Assembly (NCBI RefSeq): GCF_000155635.1
Contig: NZ_DS990556.1
Span: 1,233,051-1,297,050, forward strand
Direction: 5' to 3'
DNA: 64,000 bases
Source: Cyanobium sp. PCC 7001
GTDB taxonomy: Bacteria; Cyanobacteriota; Cyanobacteriia; PCC-6307; Cyanobiaceae
This document shows positions 18,002-26,930 of this stretch, in pieces. The position numbers and the translations under genes are program-made. The stretch's first letter is position 1; each line of letters starts with the position of its first letter. Under the pieces are notes generated by a model that was not told where the DNA came from, did not search any database, and saw only the letters and a list, made by a program, of their open reading frames with translations.

Positions 18002-19054
18002 ATGAGCCACCCATCGAAACGCCTTTCCGCCATGGCGTTGCCAGCCATGGCCATGGCTGTTGTGATGACATGCAGCAGCACGTTGCCGGCCGCGGCCTCC
18101 CTGCTGCAGTCTTCCCCAGCCCCGGGTTCCGAACTTCTGATTGCCAAGGAACGGGACAAGGACAAAAAAGAGAAGGAAGAGCGGCGTAAGAACAAGAAGA
18201 AGCAGGCGGAGCAACGCAACTCCAAACCAAGGAAGAACGACAACCGAAAGCAGGAAGCCAAGCGCAACGATCAGAAGCGAAAGGAGCAGAAACAAAACGA
18301 TCGCAAGGGCAACAACAAGAAGGCCAACAACAACAAACACAACGACAGGAAGCCCTCGCAACGCACCCTCACCAAGGAGGAGCGCGACCGGATCTATCGC
18401 AAGGGTGTGCGGGAGGGCAAGGAGCGCGGCTACGACAAGGGCGTGAAATCCGGTTACCGCGAAGGCCTCGACAAGGGACGCGACCGCGGTTACAACCGGG
18501 GCTATGACCGGGGTTACGACCGCGGCTACCGCAAGGCCTCCGACCGCTGGCGGGACTGGGACAGCAACCGCTGGCGCTCCTACAACAGCCGCCGCCGCGA
18601 CATCTGGCGCCGGCCGGCAGTGGTGAACAACTACTACGGCAATCCGGGCTGGGCACGAAGCCGCACCTGGTACCGCGACCGGCCCTGGGGTGGCGGCTGG
18701 TACGGCGGCTGGGGATCGAGCTCACCACCGTGGGGCTGGTGGTTCGGCCAGTCGCTGGTGTGGGGCATCACCACCATCGCCACTGCGGCGATCATCAACA
18801 ACGCCATCGAGCGCGCCATCGAACGGCGCCAGCCCACGGTGCTGGTGCCCGACTCCAACTGGCAGCTGTACTACGGCAGCGTCCAGCCGGTGCAGGAGTC
18901 GGGGGTGACCTTCGCGGTGTACAACGGCTCGGGCACCTATCAGATGGAGGCCGACTGCAACGAGGGCCTGCTCAACGGCGAGGTGCCCACCACCCCCGCC
19001 GAGGCGCAGCTGATCAATGCCGCCTGCCAGGTGACCTATGGCACCCAGACCTGA
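18002..19054 (+). CDS. Secreted Lys/Asn-rich protein with Gly-Tyr-Arg repeats and a hydrophobic segment
   Basis: A 350-residue protein of unrecognised family. A signal peptide covers about 1-32. Residues 49-118 are an extremely basic, low-complexity Lys/Asn/Arg/Gln tract with no hydrophobic residues to speak of. Residues about 135-177 carry irregular GYxxG repeats ending in a run of GYNRGYDRGYDRGY, followed by a Trp/Tyr/Gly-rich stretch (181-250), one hydrophobic helix (about 252-266) and a compact C-terminal domain with two cysteines (Cys319 and Cys342). This could be an envelope or extracellular matrix protein that binds anionic polymers; that is inference. The reading frame is open and in normal codon use after residue 120. 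Confidence 0.75.
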   Translation: MSHPSKRLSAMALPAMAMAVVMTCSSTLPAAASLLQSSPAPGSELLIAKERDKDKKEKEERRKNKKKQAEQRNSKPRKNDNRKQEAKRNDQKRKEQKQNDRKGNNKKANNNKHNDRKPSQRTLTKEERDRIYRKGVREGKERGYDKGVKSGYREGLDKGRDRGYNRGYDRGYDRGYRKASDRWRDWDSNRWRSYNSRRRDIWRRPAVVNNYYGNPGWARSRTWYRDRPWGGGWYGGWGSSSPPWGWWFGQSLVWGITTIATAAIINNAIERAIERRQPTVLVPDSNWQLYYGSVQPVQESGVTFAVYNGSGTYQMEADCNEGLLNGEVPTTPAEAQLINAACQVTYGTQT

Positions 19055-19473
19055 GACCATCGTGGCTATCGCCTGCTGAGCCTCTCCAGAGAGCCACCCG
19101 GAACACGGAGATCCTGCTGTCTTCACTCCCACGTGAGCTGGCAGAGATCTCAAGTCCAGGTCCAACAAGACACAGGATCAGGCCGGACATCTGTGGACTG
19201 CCCCAGCCATGAGTTGAAGGCAGGGATCAAGAGCAGCGGAGGCAAACAACAAGCACGCCGTCTCGAGGGATGCCAACACTGAAGCGCGACGAAGTGATCA
19301 ACACAACCGCTTGGAAACAAACCCGCTGAACAGCAAGTTTCTACTATTTTTGTATCATCAGACACAGCCAAGTCAGCTTATCAATATCTGTTAAGACAAT
19401 ATCGCCACATCTTCAGCGCAACATCAAGGTGGAGGCACCTGAGAGATATCAATTCGTCCTGATACTGTTCATC
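19055..19473 (+). other. Intergenic stretch, AT-richer, no gene seen
   Basis: About 420 bases with clearly lower GC than the surroundings, especially around 19330-19420. Several stop codons in all plus frames and only short minus frames make a gene unlikely. TATC- and TTAAG-rich sequence at 19379-19400 could hold a promoter for the protease gene, but no convincing -35/-10 pair with normal spacing was found. An in-frame GTG at 19429 could lengthen the following protein by 15 residues. Confidence 0.5.
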
Positions 19474-20688
19474 ATGAAGCTTTCCCGATTCAAGCAGCTT
19501 TCCCGAGAGAAGCCTTTCTCAACAAGGCTGGCGACTGCACTATCGATGCTGTCCATCTCAGCTAGCCCGATTACTGCCGCCCGGGCCGTCGATTATCGCA
19601 CCTACACGGAATCAACTCCCACTTCCAACCCGCACTTCAGTGACCAGGAGTTTACCAAGCGACTTGGAGCCGCCACGGTGCTCTCTGGAGGGCCAGGCGC
19701 AGGAACGTCTGCCATGCCTCCAGGCGCAGCCACACCGGATGCACCAGCTGGGACAGGGAAGAGTTACCCACGCTTCTATGTGATTCCTCAGAGCCAGCGC
19801 CCATTGATCTTGGATCAGGGATCATGCCCAAGCTGCGTGGGCTGGGCAACTGCGGCAGCAGCGAATACGGTGATTGCAAAATCAGGAAAGCACATGTCCT
19901 ATCTACATGTGCTGTGGCTTCCTGATCCTTTTTTTCTGTATACCTTTGGCGGCCGCCTTTGTGACAACACAGGCATCACAGGGCTTGGGGGATGGCAGAT
20001 CGATAAAGCAACTACACTGCTGACAAAACCACAACTCGTCTCGACGCTGGTCCCAGGGATCAAGGACAGCATCGGCTCAACCAGGAGAGCCATCCTGAAA
20101 GGCTTGACTGTACAGGCATCCAAAACTGGCACCATCACAGACAAGGACGCCATGCGGAATTTTCTTTGGAAGAAAGGTGGCCTGGTAGGAAACATGACAA
20201 CACTGCCGACCTTCAATCGGTATAGCAAAGGCATCTACGATCATTCCGACTTCCTCGACAAGATTGTCAAGCCAATGGAAATCATTGCGGCCATGCCGAT
20301 CAACCAAAACAATCCGGAAATCCAGAGTTTACCTCAAAAGATGCGGAGCAACTTCAGCATGAATGGAGGTGGACATGCCATGATGGTGATTGGCTACTTC
20401 GCGGGTGGAGAAATCAACATGAATGAATATCTTTCCCCATTCCTAGAGGAGAAATACCGCAAGCCTCTCGAATCCATCAAACTCAACATGCCACCCTTCT
20501 GGATCGTGCAGAACAGCTGGGGGTCAACGTGGGGATTGCAGGGCCTTGCCTACATCAGGGCTGACGCCCCTCGATACACGTACACCCACAGCAGCGACAA
20601 CAAAGTTTACTTAAATGACCCCATTGACGACGTCATGTATTACATGGACGACATCGTGGTGAAACGCAATGGCAAAGCTGTGATCTGA
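19474..20688 (+). CDS. Secreted papain-family (C1) cysteine protease
   Basis: A 404-residue protein with a signal peptide at about 1-38 (ending ITAARA), a Gly/Pro/Ala-rich spacer (about 70-97) and a C1 peptidase domain. The oxyanion glutamine is Gln115 and the catalytic cysteine Cys121 in DQGSCPSCVGWA, the histidine His301 in GGGHAMMVIGY and the asparagine Asn347 in IVQNSWGSTWG. The full set is present, so it should be active. There is no recognisable inhibitor propeptide. GC content is lower than in the core genes around it, suggesting transfer. It is probably exported to the periplasm or outside. The ATG at 19474 is favoured because it begins the signal peptide. Confidence 0.85.
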   Translation: MKLSRFKQLSREKPFSTRLATALSMLSISASPITAARAVDYRTYTESTPTSNPHFSDQEFTKRLGAATVLSGGPGAGTSAMPPGAATPDAPAGTGKSYPRFYVIPQSQRPLILDQGSCPSCVGWATAAAANTVIAKSGKHMSYLHVLWLPDPFFLYTFGGRLCDNTGITGLGGWQIDKATTLLTKPQLVSTLVPGIKDSIGSTRRAILKGLTVQASKTGTITDKDAMRNFLWKKGGLVGNMTTLPTFNRYSKGIYDHSDFLDKIVKPMEIIAAMPINQNNPEIQSLPQKMRSNFSMNGGGHAMMVIGYFAGGEINMNEYLSPFLEEKYRKPLESIKLNMPPFWIVQNSWGSTWGLQGLAYIRADAPRYTYTHSSDNKVYLNDPIDDVMYYMDDIVVKRNGKAVI

Positions 20689-20872
20689 GGCCTCCTCTGA
20701 TCGTGCTTATCTGCATTCGGTTCACGTTGACCAGGAGGTCATGGATCTCTGGAGCAGGCCCGAAGGTTCTTTGGCGATATCTACCGCCCATGTATCACGC
20801 CCAGAGATAGCGACCAAGATGCCATGGCCGTACGAAGATCACAGGCCGCAGCAACTAGAGGCTCACAGAATG

Positions 20873-20900
20873 GTTCTGGCCGGAAGACTCTGGCCAGAAC
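20873..20900 (+). promoter_or_regulatory. Inverted repeat upstream of cystine lyase gene
   Basis: GTTCTGGCC at 20873-20881 and its perfect complement GGCCAGAAC at 20892-20900 are separated by 10 bases. No T-run follows, so a rho-independent terminator is unlikely in this form. Its position 40 bp before the start at 20941 would suit an operator or an mRNA leader hairpin for the downstream gene. Confidence 0.4.
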
Positions 20901-20940
20901 GTTCGGGTCGCCCTGACCCACCAGCCACCTCGATACACCC

Positions 20941-22104
20941 ATGATAAGGGATCTTTGTCCCGCGCTTGCCAACAAGACCTACTTCAACTACGGCGGCCAG
21001 GGCCCCCTCCCCAATCCCAGCCTGGAGGCCATGGTGGCCGCCTGGCAGCGGATCCAGGAGCTGGGGCCCTTCACCGATGCAGTTTGGCCGTTCGTGGAGT
21101 CCACCGTGTCGGGTCTGCGCCGCAGGCTCGGCGGCTGGCTTGGGGTGGAGCCCCACCGGCTGGCCTTCACCGAGAACGTCACCAGCGGCTGCGTGCTGCC
21201 GCTGTGGGGTCTGCCGTGGACGCCAGGCGATGAACTGCTGATCGGCGACTGTGAGCACCCCGGCGTGGTGGCCGCCTGCCGGGAGCTGGGGCACCGCCAG
21301 GGCCTGGTGGTGCGCACCTGGGCCGTGGGCGATCTGCGCGGCGACGCCGCCAGCACCGATGCGGCCGTGCTGAACCGTCTGGAGGCGGCGCTCACCCCCC
21401 GCACCCGGCTGGTGGTGCTCTCCCACCTGCTGTGGAACACGGGCCAGATCATGCCCATCGCCGGAGCAGCCGAGACGCTGAAGGGTCATCCGGCCCAGCC
21501 CTGGCTGCTGGTGGATGCGGCCCAGGCCCTCGGCTGCATTCCCGCCCAGGCGGCAGCCCAGGCCGCGGACATCTATGCGTGCACAGGCCACAAATGGTGC
21601 TGTGGACCGGAGGGGCTGGGGGTAGTGGCGCTGTCGGAGCGGCTGCTGGCCGAGTCCCGTCCCACCCTGATCGGCTGGCGCAGCCTCAGCCATGAAGCCA
21701 CCGCGGACAGCGGCTTCCATACGGACGGCCGCCGTTTCGAGGTGGCCACCTCCTGCATCCCCCTGTTTGCAGGCCTGGATCAATCGCTCCGGCTGCTGGA
21801 GGCCGAGGGCACTGACCAGGAAAGGGCGGCTCGGATCCGGCAAAGCGCCGGCGTGCTCTGGCAGGGGCTGGGGCCGATCGCCGGGCTCGAGACCCTGCTG
21901 CAGGTTCCACCCCCGGCCGGACTGGTGAGCTTCGCGCTGCCTGGACTCGACCCCCCAGCGGTGGTGAAGTGGCTGGGGGAGCAGGGCCTCTGGATTCGCA
22001 GCCTGGACGATCCGCCCTGCCTGCGGGCCTGCACCCACATCTGCACCACCGAAGGTGAGAGCCAGGGCCTGATGGAGGCCCTGGCCACGATCAGCAGCAA
22101 CTGA
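20941..22104 (+). CDS. Class V aminotransferase, C-DES-type cystine/cysteine lyase
   Basis: A 387-residue PLP enzyme that closely follows the Synechocystis cystine lyase C-DES: LANKTYFNYGGQG at the N-terminus, DCEHPG with the PLP-stacking His106, SHLLWNTGQ, Asp192 in VDAAQALG, and the PLP lysine Lys218 in CTGHKWCCGPEG. C-DES cleaves cystine to cysteine persulfide, pyruvate and ammonia and can feed iron-sulfur cluster assembly. It is NifS-related but lacks the mobile-loop cysteine of the true desulfurases at the usual place as far as I can see. The gene stands alone, with an inverted repeat just upstream. Confidence 0.88.
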   Translation: MIRDLCPALANKTYFNYGGQGPLPNPSLEAMVAAWQRIQELGPFTDAVWPFVESTVSGLRRRLGGWLGVEPHRLAFTENVTSGCVLPLWGLPWTPGDELLIGDCEHPGVVAACRELGHRQGLVVRTWAVGDLRGDAASTDAAVLNRLEAALTPRTRLVVLSHLLWNTGQIMPIAGAAETLKGHPAQPWLLVDAAQALGCIPAQAAAQAADIYACTGHKWCCGPEGLGVVALSERLLAESRPTLIGWRSLSHEATADSGFHTDGRRFEVATSCIPLFAGLDQSLRLLEAEGTDQERAARIRQSAGVLWQGLGPIAGLETLLQVPPPAGLVSFALPGLDPPAVVKWLGEQGLWIRSLDDPPCLRACTHICTTEGESQGLMEALATISSN

Positions 22105-22145
22105 TCAACGGCAGTGGCGGGGCAGGCCGGGCGGGCCCGGCCAAC

Positions 22146-22886
22146 TCACTCAGCCGCGGACTCGAACAGGCTGCGGTGGACCCAACCGGCGATCAGGGCC
22201 CCCACGATCGGGGCCAGCCAGAACAGCCACAGCTGGCCCATGGCCTCGCCACCCACCCACACGGCCACACCGGTGCTGCGGGCGGGATTCACAGAGGTGT
22301 TGGTGACGGGGATGCTGATCAGGTGAATCAGGGTGAGGGCCAGGCCGATCGGCACACCGGCGAGATCTTGGATCGCATCCTTGTGGGTGGCTCCCAGGAT
22401 CACCAGCAGGAAGAAGAAGGTGAGCACCAGCTCGATCACCAGGGCGGAGAAGAAGCCGTAGCCCCCCGGTGAGTTGCTGCCGAAGCCATTGGTGGCGAGG
22501 GCATTGGCCCCCTCGATCACAAATCCAGGACGGCCGCTGGCCACGAGCTTGATGACACCACCGGCGATCACCGCGCCAATCACCTGGGCCACGATGTAGG
22601 GCAGGAGCTCGGCACTCCGGAAGCGGCCGCCGGCCCAGAGGCCGAAGCTCACCGCCGGGTTGATGTGGCAGCCGCTGATGTGACCGATGGCGTAGACCAT
22701 GGTGAGCAGCGTGAGGCCGAACGCCAGGGCCACCCCGAGAAAGCCCAGGCCGAGGGGATTGACCGCGGCATTGTCGTAGGGGAAGTTGGCCGCGAGCACG
22801 GCACTGCCGCAGCCGCCAAGCACCAGCCAGAAGGTGCCGCAGGCTTCGGCAAGGAACTTCCTGCCGATGGGAACAACCTGAGCCAT
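22146..22886 (-). CDS. aqpZ: Aquaporin Z
   Basis: A 246-residue six-helix aquaporin with both NPA motifs (76-78 and 200-202). The selectivity-filter residues fit a strict water channel: Phe56, His188, Thr197 and Arg203 match AqpZ Phe43, His174, Thr183 and Arg189. It would carry water across the plasma membrane for osmotic adjustment and growth. The start is the ATG at 22886; the open frame upstream is a murE shadow. It is convergent with the cystine lyase gene, 41 bp apart. Confidence 0.95.
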   Translation of the reverse strand: MAQVVPIGRKFLAEACGTFWLVLGGCGSAVLAANFPYDNAAVNPLGLGFLGVALAFGLTLLTMVYAIGHISGCHINPAVSFGLWAGGRFRSAELLPYIVAQVIGAVIAGGVIKLVASGRPGFVIEGANALATNGFGSNSPGGYGFFSALVIELVLTFFFLLVILGATHKDAIQDLAGVPIGLALTLIHLISIPVTNTSVNPARSTGVAVWVGGEAMGQLWLFWLAPIVGALIAGWVHRSLFESAAE

Positions 22887-23005
22887 CGCATCAACCGATA
22901 CAGCGGCCGGATCGTAGAGGCACTGCCCCCGGGGGGAAACGGATGAGCCACCGGCCGTGGGGAAACAGTCACATCGCTCCAGGGCCGACGACGGACCGGG
23001 GAGCG

Positions 23006-24508
23006 TCAGGCCGTGATGCCGCGGAGGGCCTTCTCCGCCTCCTCCCGGTCGTCGAAGTGGATCTTGGTGGTGCCCAAGATCTGGTAATCCTCGTGGCCCT
23101 TGCCCGCGATCAGCACCAGATCGGTGGGTCCGGCACCGGCGATGGCCGCGGCGATCGCCCGGGCCCGATCCACCTCCACCTCCAGCTCCGTGCCAGCCGG
23201 GATGCCGGCCACCACGTCGTCGAGGATGCGCTGGGGATCCTCCGTACGCGGGTTGTCGGAGGTCACCACCACCCGATCGGCAAGGCGGGCCGCGATCGCG
23301 CCCATCTGGGGCCGCTTGCCGCGATCCCGGTCGCCGCCGCAGCCGAACACGCAGATCAGACGGCCCCGGGTGAAGGGCCGGCTGGCCCGCAGCGCATTCT
23401 CCAGACCATCGGGGGTGTGGGCGTAGTCCACCAGCACGGCCGGTTGGTCCTCGCGGCCCCCCGCCAGCACCCGCTCCATGCGTCCCGGCACCCCCCGGAA
23501 GCTGGCCAGCCCCTCCAGCAGCATCGGCAGCGGCAGGCCTTGCTGCGCCAGGGCCCCCACGGCCTGGAGCAGGTTCATCAGGTTGAAGCGGCCCAGCAGG
23601 GGGGAGCGGAAGTGGCCCGCGCCGAGCGGCGTCACCAGCCGCCCCCGGACCCCGCTGCTGTCCATCTCCAGGCTGTCGATGCGGAGATGGGCCGACGGAT
23701 CCTCGAGCGAACTGGTCCAGCAACGCTCGCCCAGCTGCCGGGCCAGCTGGGCGCCCCAGGGGTCATCCCCATTGACCACGGCGTTCGGCGTGGCGCTCTC
23801 CAGCAGCAGTGGCGCCGCGAACAGACTCGCCTTGGCAGCGAAGTAGGCTTCCATGGACGGGTGGTAGTCCAGGTGGTCCTGGGTGAGGTTGGTGAACACG
23901 GCGCCGGCGAAGCGGCAGCCCGCCACCCGCTGCTGATCCAGGGCGTGGGAGCTCACCTCCATGGCCCCGATGCGGGCTCCGGCATCGGCCGCCTGGGCCA
24001 GCTGGGCCTGCAGCAGATCGGCGAAGGCCGTGGTGTGCTGGGCGGTCACGGCATAGCCGGGCCAGCGGTTCTCGAGGGTGCCGAACAGGGCCGCGGGGGT
24101 GCCGGCGGTGGCGGCCAGATGCTCGATCAGGTGGGTGGTGGTGGTCTTGCCGTTGGTGCCGGTCACCCCGATCAGGGCGAGGCGCTGGCTGGGCTCACCC
24201 CAGAAGGCGGCGGCCAGCAGCCCGGCCCAGCGGGCCACCGGCCCCTCCACCACCACCACCGGATCGGTGGTGGACGGCGGATCGGCGGCCGCGGCGGCGG
24301 TGCCCACCACGGCGGCGCAGGCGCCGGACTTCAGGGCCGAACGCCAGTAGGCGCCGCCATCCACCTGGGTGCCCGGCAGACCCACAAACAACGTGCCCGG
24401 GCCCACGCGGCGGGAGTCGCAGCTGATGGTGTGAACCGTGGCCTCGCCAAGGGCCTCGGGAACCTGCAATCCCACGTCGCGCAGGAGGGGGTGGAGCAGG
24501 TGGGTCAT
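23006..24508 (-). CDS. murE: UDP-MurNAc-tripeptide synthetase MurE
   Basis: A 500-residue Mur ligase with the P-loop [17 protein letters not shown] in the central domain, and the DNPRTEDP motif near the C-terminus that marks the enzymes adding meso-diaminopimelate. It adds the third amino acid to UDP-MurNAc-L-Ala-D-Glu in the cytoplasm during peptidoglycan synthesis. It lies 30 bp after the glutaredoxin-like gene, suggesting one transcript. Length and domain order are normal for the family. Confidence 0.95.
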   Translation of the reverse strand: MTHLLHPLLRDVGLQVPEALGEATVHTISCDSRRVGPGTLFVGLPGTQVDGGAYWRSALKSGACAAVVGTAAAAADPPSTTDPVVVVEGPVARWAGLLAAAFWGEPSQRLALIGVTGTNGKTTTTHLIEHLAATAGTPAALFGTLENRWPGYAVTAQHTTAFADLLQAQLAQAADAGARIGAMEVSSHALDQQRVAGCRFAGAVFTNLTQDHLDYHPSMEAYFAAKASLFAAPLLLESATPNAVVNGDDPWGAQLARQLGERCWTSSLEDPSAHLRIDSLEMDSSGVRGRLVTPLGAGHFRSPLLGRFNLMNLLQAVGALAQQGLPLPMLLEGLASFRGVPGRMERVLAGGREDQPAVLVDYAHTPDGLENALRASRPFTRGRLICVFGCGGDRDRGKRPQMGAIAARLADRVVVTSDNPRTEDPQRILDDVVAGIPAGTELEVEVDRARAIAAAIAGAGPTDLVLIAGKGHEDYQILGTTKIHFDDREEAEKALRGITA

Positions 24509-24538
24509 GGGCGGTGGCCGCTGGGAAATGGCGCCGTT

Positions 24539-24811
24539 CTAGGCGCTTCCCCCAGGAAAACCGTTCCTGTGCAACCAAACCAGCAGGGCCGTGTCCACCA
24601 GACGAGGCGGCACGCGAGGCAGCAACTGCTCCACCCCATCGCGGCGCCAGGCCAGCACCGGCACCTCCAGCCCGAAGCGCGCCGAGAGGGCCGGATCCCC
24701 ATCCACGTTCACCACCTCCAGCTCAGGGGCGGGAGAGAGCGCGCGCAGCTTCTCTTCGAGGCCCTCACAGAGGCAGCAACCCGGACGGGAATAGAGCAGC
24801 AGCGCGGTCAT
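24539..24811 (-). CDS. Glutaredoxin-like (DUF836) protein
   Basis: A 90-residue thioredoxin-fold protein with the N-terminal motif SRPGCCLCEG, giving a CxxC with Cys12 and Cys15, and a GLEVPVLAWR segment holding the expected cis-proline. The family is small, cytoplasmic and thought to handle thiol-disulfide exchange, but the partner is unknown. It sits between yidD and murE with gaps of 15 and 30 bp. Confidence 0.8.
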   Translation of the reverse strand: MTALLLYSRPGCCLCEGLEEKLRALSPAPELEVVNVDGDPALSARFGLEVPVLAWRRDGVEQLLPRVPPRLVDTALLVWLHRNGFPGGSA

Positions 24812-24826
24812 GGGGGGAGCAGCGGG

Positions 24827-25210
24827 TCAGTCGGGCACCGGATCACAGCCGCAGGGCGTGAACGGATGGCAACGCAGCAGACGCCGCAGAGTGAGCCAGC
24901 TTCCACGCCAGGGGCCATGGCGGCGGATCGCCTCCAGGCCGTAGGCGCTGCAGCTGGGGATGAAACGACAGCGGGGTCCCAGCAGGGGGGACAGACAACG
25001 GCGGTAGCAGCCGATCAACCCCAGCAGCACCAGGGCGATCCAGCGGGAGGGGCCGGCGGAAAGGGCCGCGGCGTCCTGCCGAGACGGCCCACGGGGCAGC
25101 TTGACGGCGCTGGGGCCGTCCAGGTGCGGGATGAGCCCGAGCGCCTCAGGGCCAACCGATAGGATCGATCGCTGGCGCGTCAAGCGCGGGCTGCGGACGT
25201 TCTCCAGCAT
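24827..25210 (-). CDS. yidD: Membrane protein insertion efficiency factor YidD
   Basis: The YidD core is clear: [30 protein letters not shown], split by CxxC-like cysteines, then [14 protein letters not shown] at the end. YidD is a small amphipathic membrane-associated protein that helps YidC-dependent insertion. The frame gives 127 residues, about 45 more than usual, so the true start is probably a GTG or TTG further in. In most bacteria yidD lies beside rnpA and yidC; here it is 10 kb away. Confidence 0.88.
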   Translation of the reverse strand: MLENVRSPRLTRQRSILSVGPEALGLIPHLDGPSAVKLPRGPSRQDAAALSAGPSRWIALVLLGLIGCYRRCLSPLLGPRCRFIPSCSAYGLEAIRRHGPWRGSWLTLRRLLRCHPFTPCGCDPVPD

Positions 25211-25272
25211 GCCCGAGCCGAGGCCGCCATGGGCCCCCGAATGGGGCCATCCCGTCCCACGACCCTGTTTTC

Positions 25273-25881
25273 ATGTCCCGTTACCGCGGCCCTCGCCTGA
25301 GGATCACGCGGCGCTTGGGAGACCTTCCCGGTCTCACCCGTAAGTCCGCCAAGCGGTCTTATCCCCCCGGTCAGCACGGCCAAGCCCGTCGCAAGCGCTC
25401 CGAATACGCCATCCGTCTGGAAGAGAAGCAGAAGCTCCGCTTCAACTACGGCATCTCCGAGCGGCAGCTCGTTCGCTACGTCAAGAAGGCCCGCGCCCAG
25501 GGTGGTTCCAGCGGAACCAACCTGCTCAAGCTGCTCGAGAACCGCCTCGACAACATCTGTTTCCGCCTCGGCTTCGGCCCCACCGTGCCCGGTGCCCGCC
25601 AGCTGGTGAACCATGGCCACGTGACCGTGAACGGCCGCGTCGTGGACATCGCCAGCTACCAGTGCAAGCCCGGCGACGTGGTGGCCATCCGCGAGCGCAA
25701 GCAGAGCAAGAAACTGGCAGAAGGCAACCTCGAATTCCCTGGCCTGGCGAACATCCCGCCCCATCTGGAACTCGACAAGGCCAAGCTCTCCGCCAAGGTG
25801 ATCAGCAAGTGCGAGCGCGAGTGGGTCGCCCTCGAGATCAACGAACTGCTGGTGGTGGAGTTCTACTCCCGCAAGGTCTGA
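25273..25881 (+). CDS. rpsD: 30S ribosomal protein S4
   Basis: A 202-residue S4 protein starting [20 protein letters not shown]. The N-terminus lacks the four-cysteine zinc site found in some bacteria. The S4 RNA-binding domain is at about 92-155 ([14 protein letters not shown], then [13 protein letters not shown]). It nucleates assembly of the small subunit body. Divergent from yidD, with a clear terminator downstream. Confidence 0.97.
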   Translation: MSRYRGPRLRITRRLGDLPGLTRKSAKRSYPPGQHGQARRKRSEYAIRLEEKQKLRFNYGISERQLVRYVKKARAQGGSSGTNLLKLLENRLDNICFRLGFGPTVPGARQLVNHGHVTVNGRVVDIASYQCKPGDVVAIRERKQSKKLAEGNLEFPGLANIPPHLELDKAKLSAKVISKCEREWVALEINELLVVEFYSRKV

Positions 25882-25949
25882 GTGTCGGTGCTGCCTCTCG
25901 GGCCGCGTTCCGTGCCCCCGTCGGCAGCCCGTCACCCAGCCTCTTTTCC

Positions 25950-25980
25950 AGCCTCCGCCCCAGGGCGGGGGCTTTCTGTT
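25950..25980 (+). terminator. Rho-independent terminator after rpsD
   Basis: AGCCTCCGCCC at 25950-25960 pairs with GGGCGGGGGCT at 25963-25973 (one G-T pair) across a two-base gap, so the real loop is slightly larger. TTCTGTT follows. It lies between the convergent genes rpsD and trpC and may serve rpsD chiefly. Confidence 0.8.
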
Positions 25981-25985
25981 GGGCT

Positions 25986-26873
25986 TCAGCCCCCCTGAAT
26001 CAGGGCCTCCAGCGCCGCCGTCACATCCGGCTGGCGCATCAAAGCCTCCCCCACCAGCACCGCATCGGCACCGGCCTGCTGCACCCGGTCGAGGTCGTCG
26101 CGGCTGAACAGGCCCGACTCGCTCACCAGCAGGGCGCCGCGCTCCCGGATCGCCGCGCCATAGCCCTCCATGAGCTGCTCGGTGGTGGCCAGATCGGTGT
26201 GGAAGCTGGTGAGGTCGCGGTTGTTGATGCCGATCAGGCGCACCCCCTCGAGGGCCAGCACCCGCTCGAGCTCTGCGGCGTCATGCACTTCCACCAGCAC
26301 GGCCAGGCCCAGGCTGCGGGCCACCTTGAGCAGGTAGGCCATGTCCTGGTCGCTGAGGATGGCGGCGATCAGGAGCGCGGCATCGGCACCGGCGGCCCGG
26401 GCCTGATGCAGCTGGTAAGGCGTGAGGATGAAGTCCTTGCAGAGCAGCGGCTGATCCACCACCTGCCGCACCTGGACGAGCACCTCGAAGCCCCCCTGGA
26501 AGAAGGTTTTGTCGGTGAGCACCGACAGACAACTGGCACCGCCTGCGGCATAGCCGCGGGCAATGGCTTCCGGGTCGAAGTCCTCCCGGATCACCCCCTT
26601 GCTGGGGCTGGCCTTCTTGATCTCGGCGATCACGGCGGGCTTGCGGCAGCTCGCCCGCAGCGCCGCCTCGAAATCACGGGTGGGCGGCAGATCGGCCACC
26701 TGGGCCCGCAGCTTCTCCAGGGGCAGCCGTGCCCTGGCGCTGGTCACCTCCCGGTCCTTGTCCCACACGATCCGCTCGAGGATGTGCCTCGGCTCGGCCT
26801 CGTCGTGGGGAATGGCGTATTCCAGGTGGGCCACCTTCACTTTGGGGTTCGGGGGGCGGCGGCGGATCTCCAT
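25986..26873 (-). CDS. trpC: Indole-3-glycerol-phosphate synthase
   Basis: A 295-residue TIM-barrel enzyme for the fourth step of tryptophan synthesis. The family blocks [36 protein letters not shown] and VSESGL all appear in order and carry the expected catalytic Lys and Glu residues. The N-terminal extension of about 45 residues is common in cyanobacteria. It follows lpdA by 57 bp on the same strand. Confidence 0.95.
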   Translation of the reverse strand: MEIRRRPPNPKVKVAHLEYAIPHDEAEPRHILERIVWDKDREVTSARARLPLEKLRAQVADLPPTRDFEAALRASCRKPAVIAEIKKASPSKGVIREDFDPEAIARGYAAGGASCLSVLTDKTFFQGGFEVLVQVRQVVDQPLLCKDFILTPYQLHQARAAGADAALLIAAILSDQDMAYLLKVARSLGLAVLVEVHDAAELERVLALEGVRLIGINNRDLTSFHTDLATTEQLMEGYGAAIRERGALLVSESGLFSRDDLDRVQQAGADAVLVGEALMRQPDVTAALEALIQGG

Positions 26874-26930
26874 CAGAGGCGGGAAGGGGCTGGGAGCAGG
26901 GTGGTGTTCTTGGGGGAGGCAGGCCCGATA

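Noticed and set aside
19150-19371. 73-codon minus frame in the gap before the protease
   Set aside because: No ribosome site, odd cysteine- and proline-rich composition, and no recognisable family.
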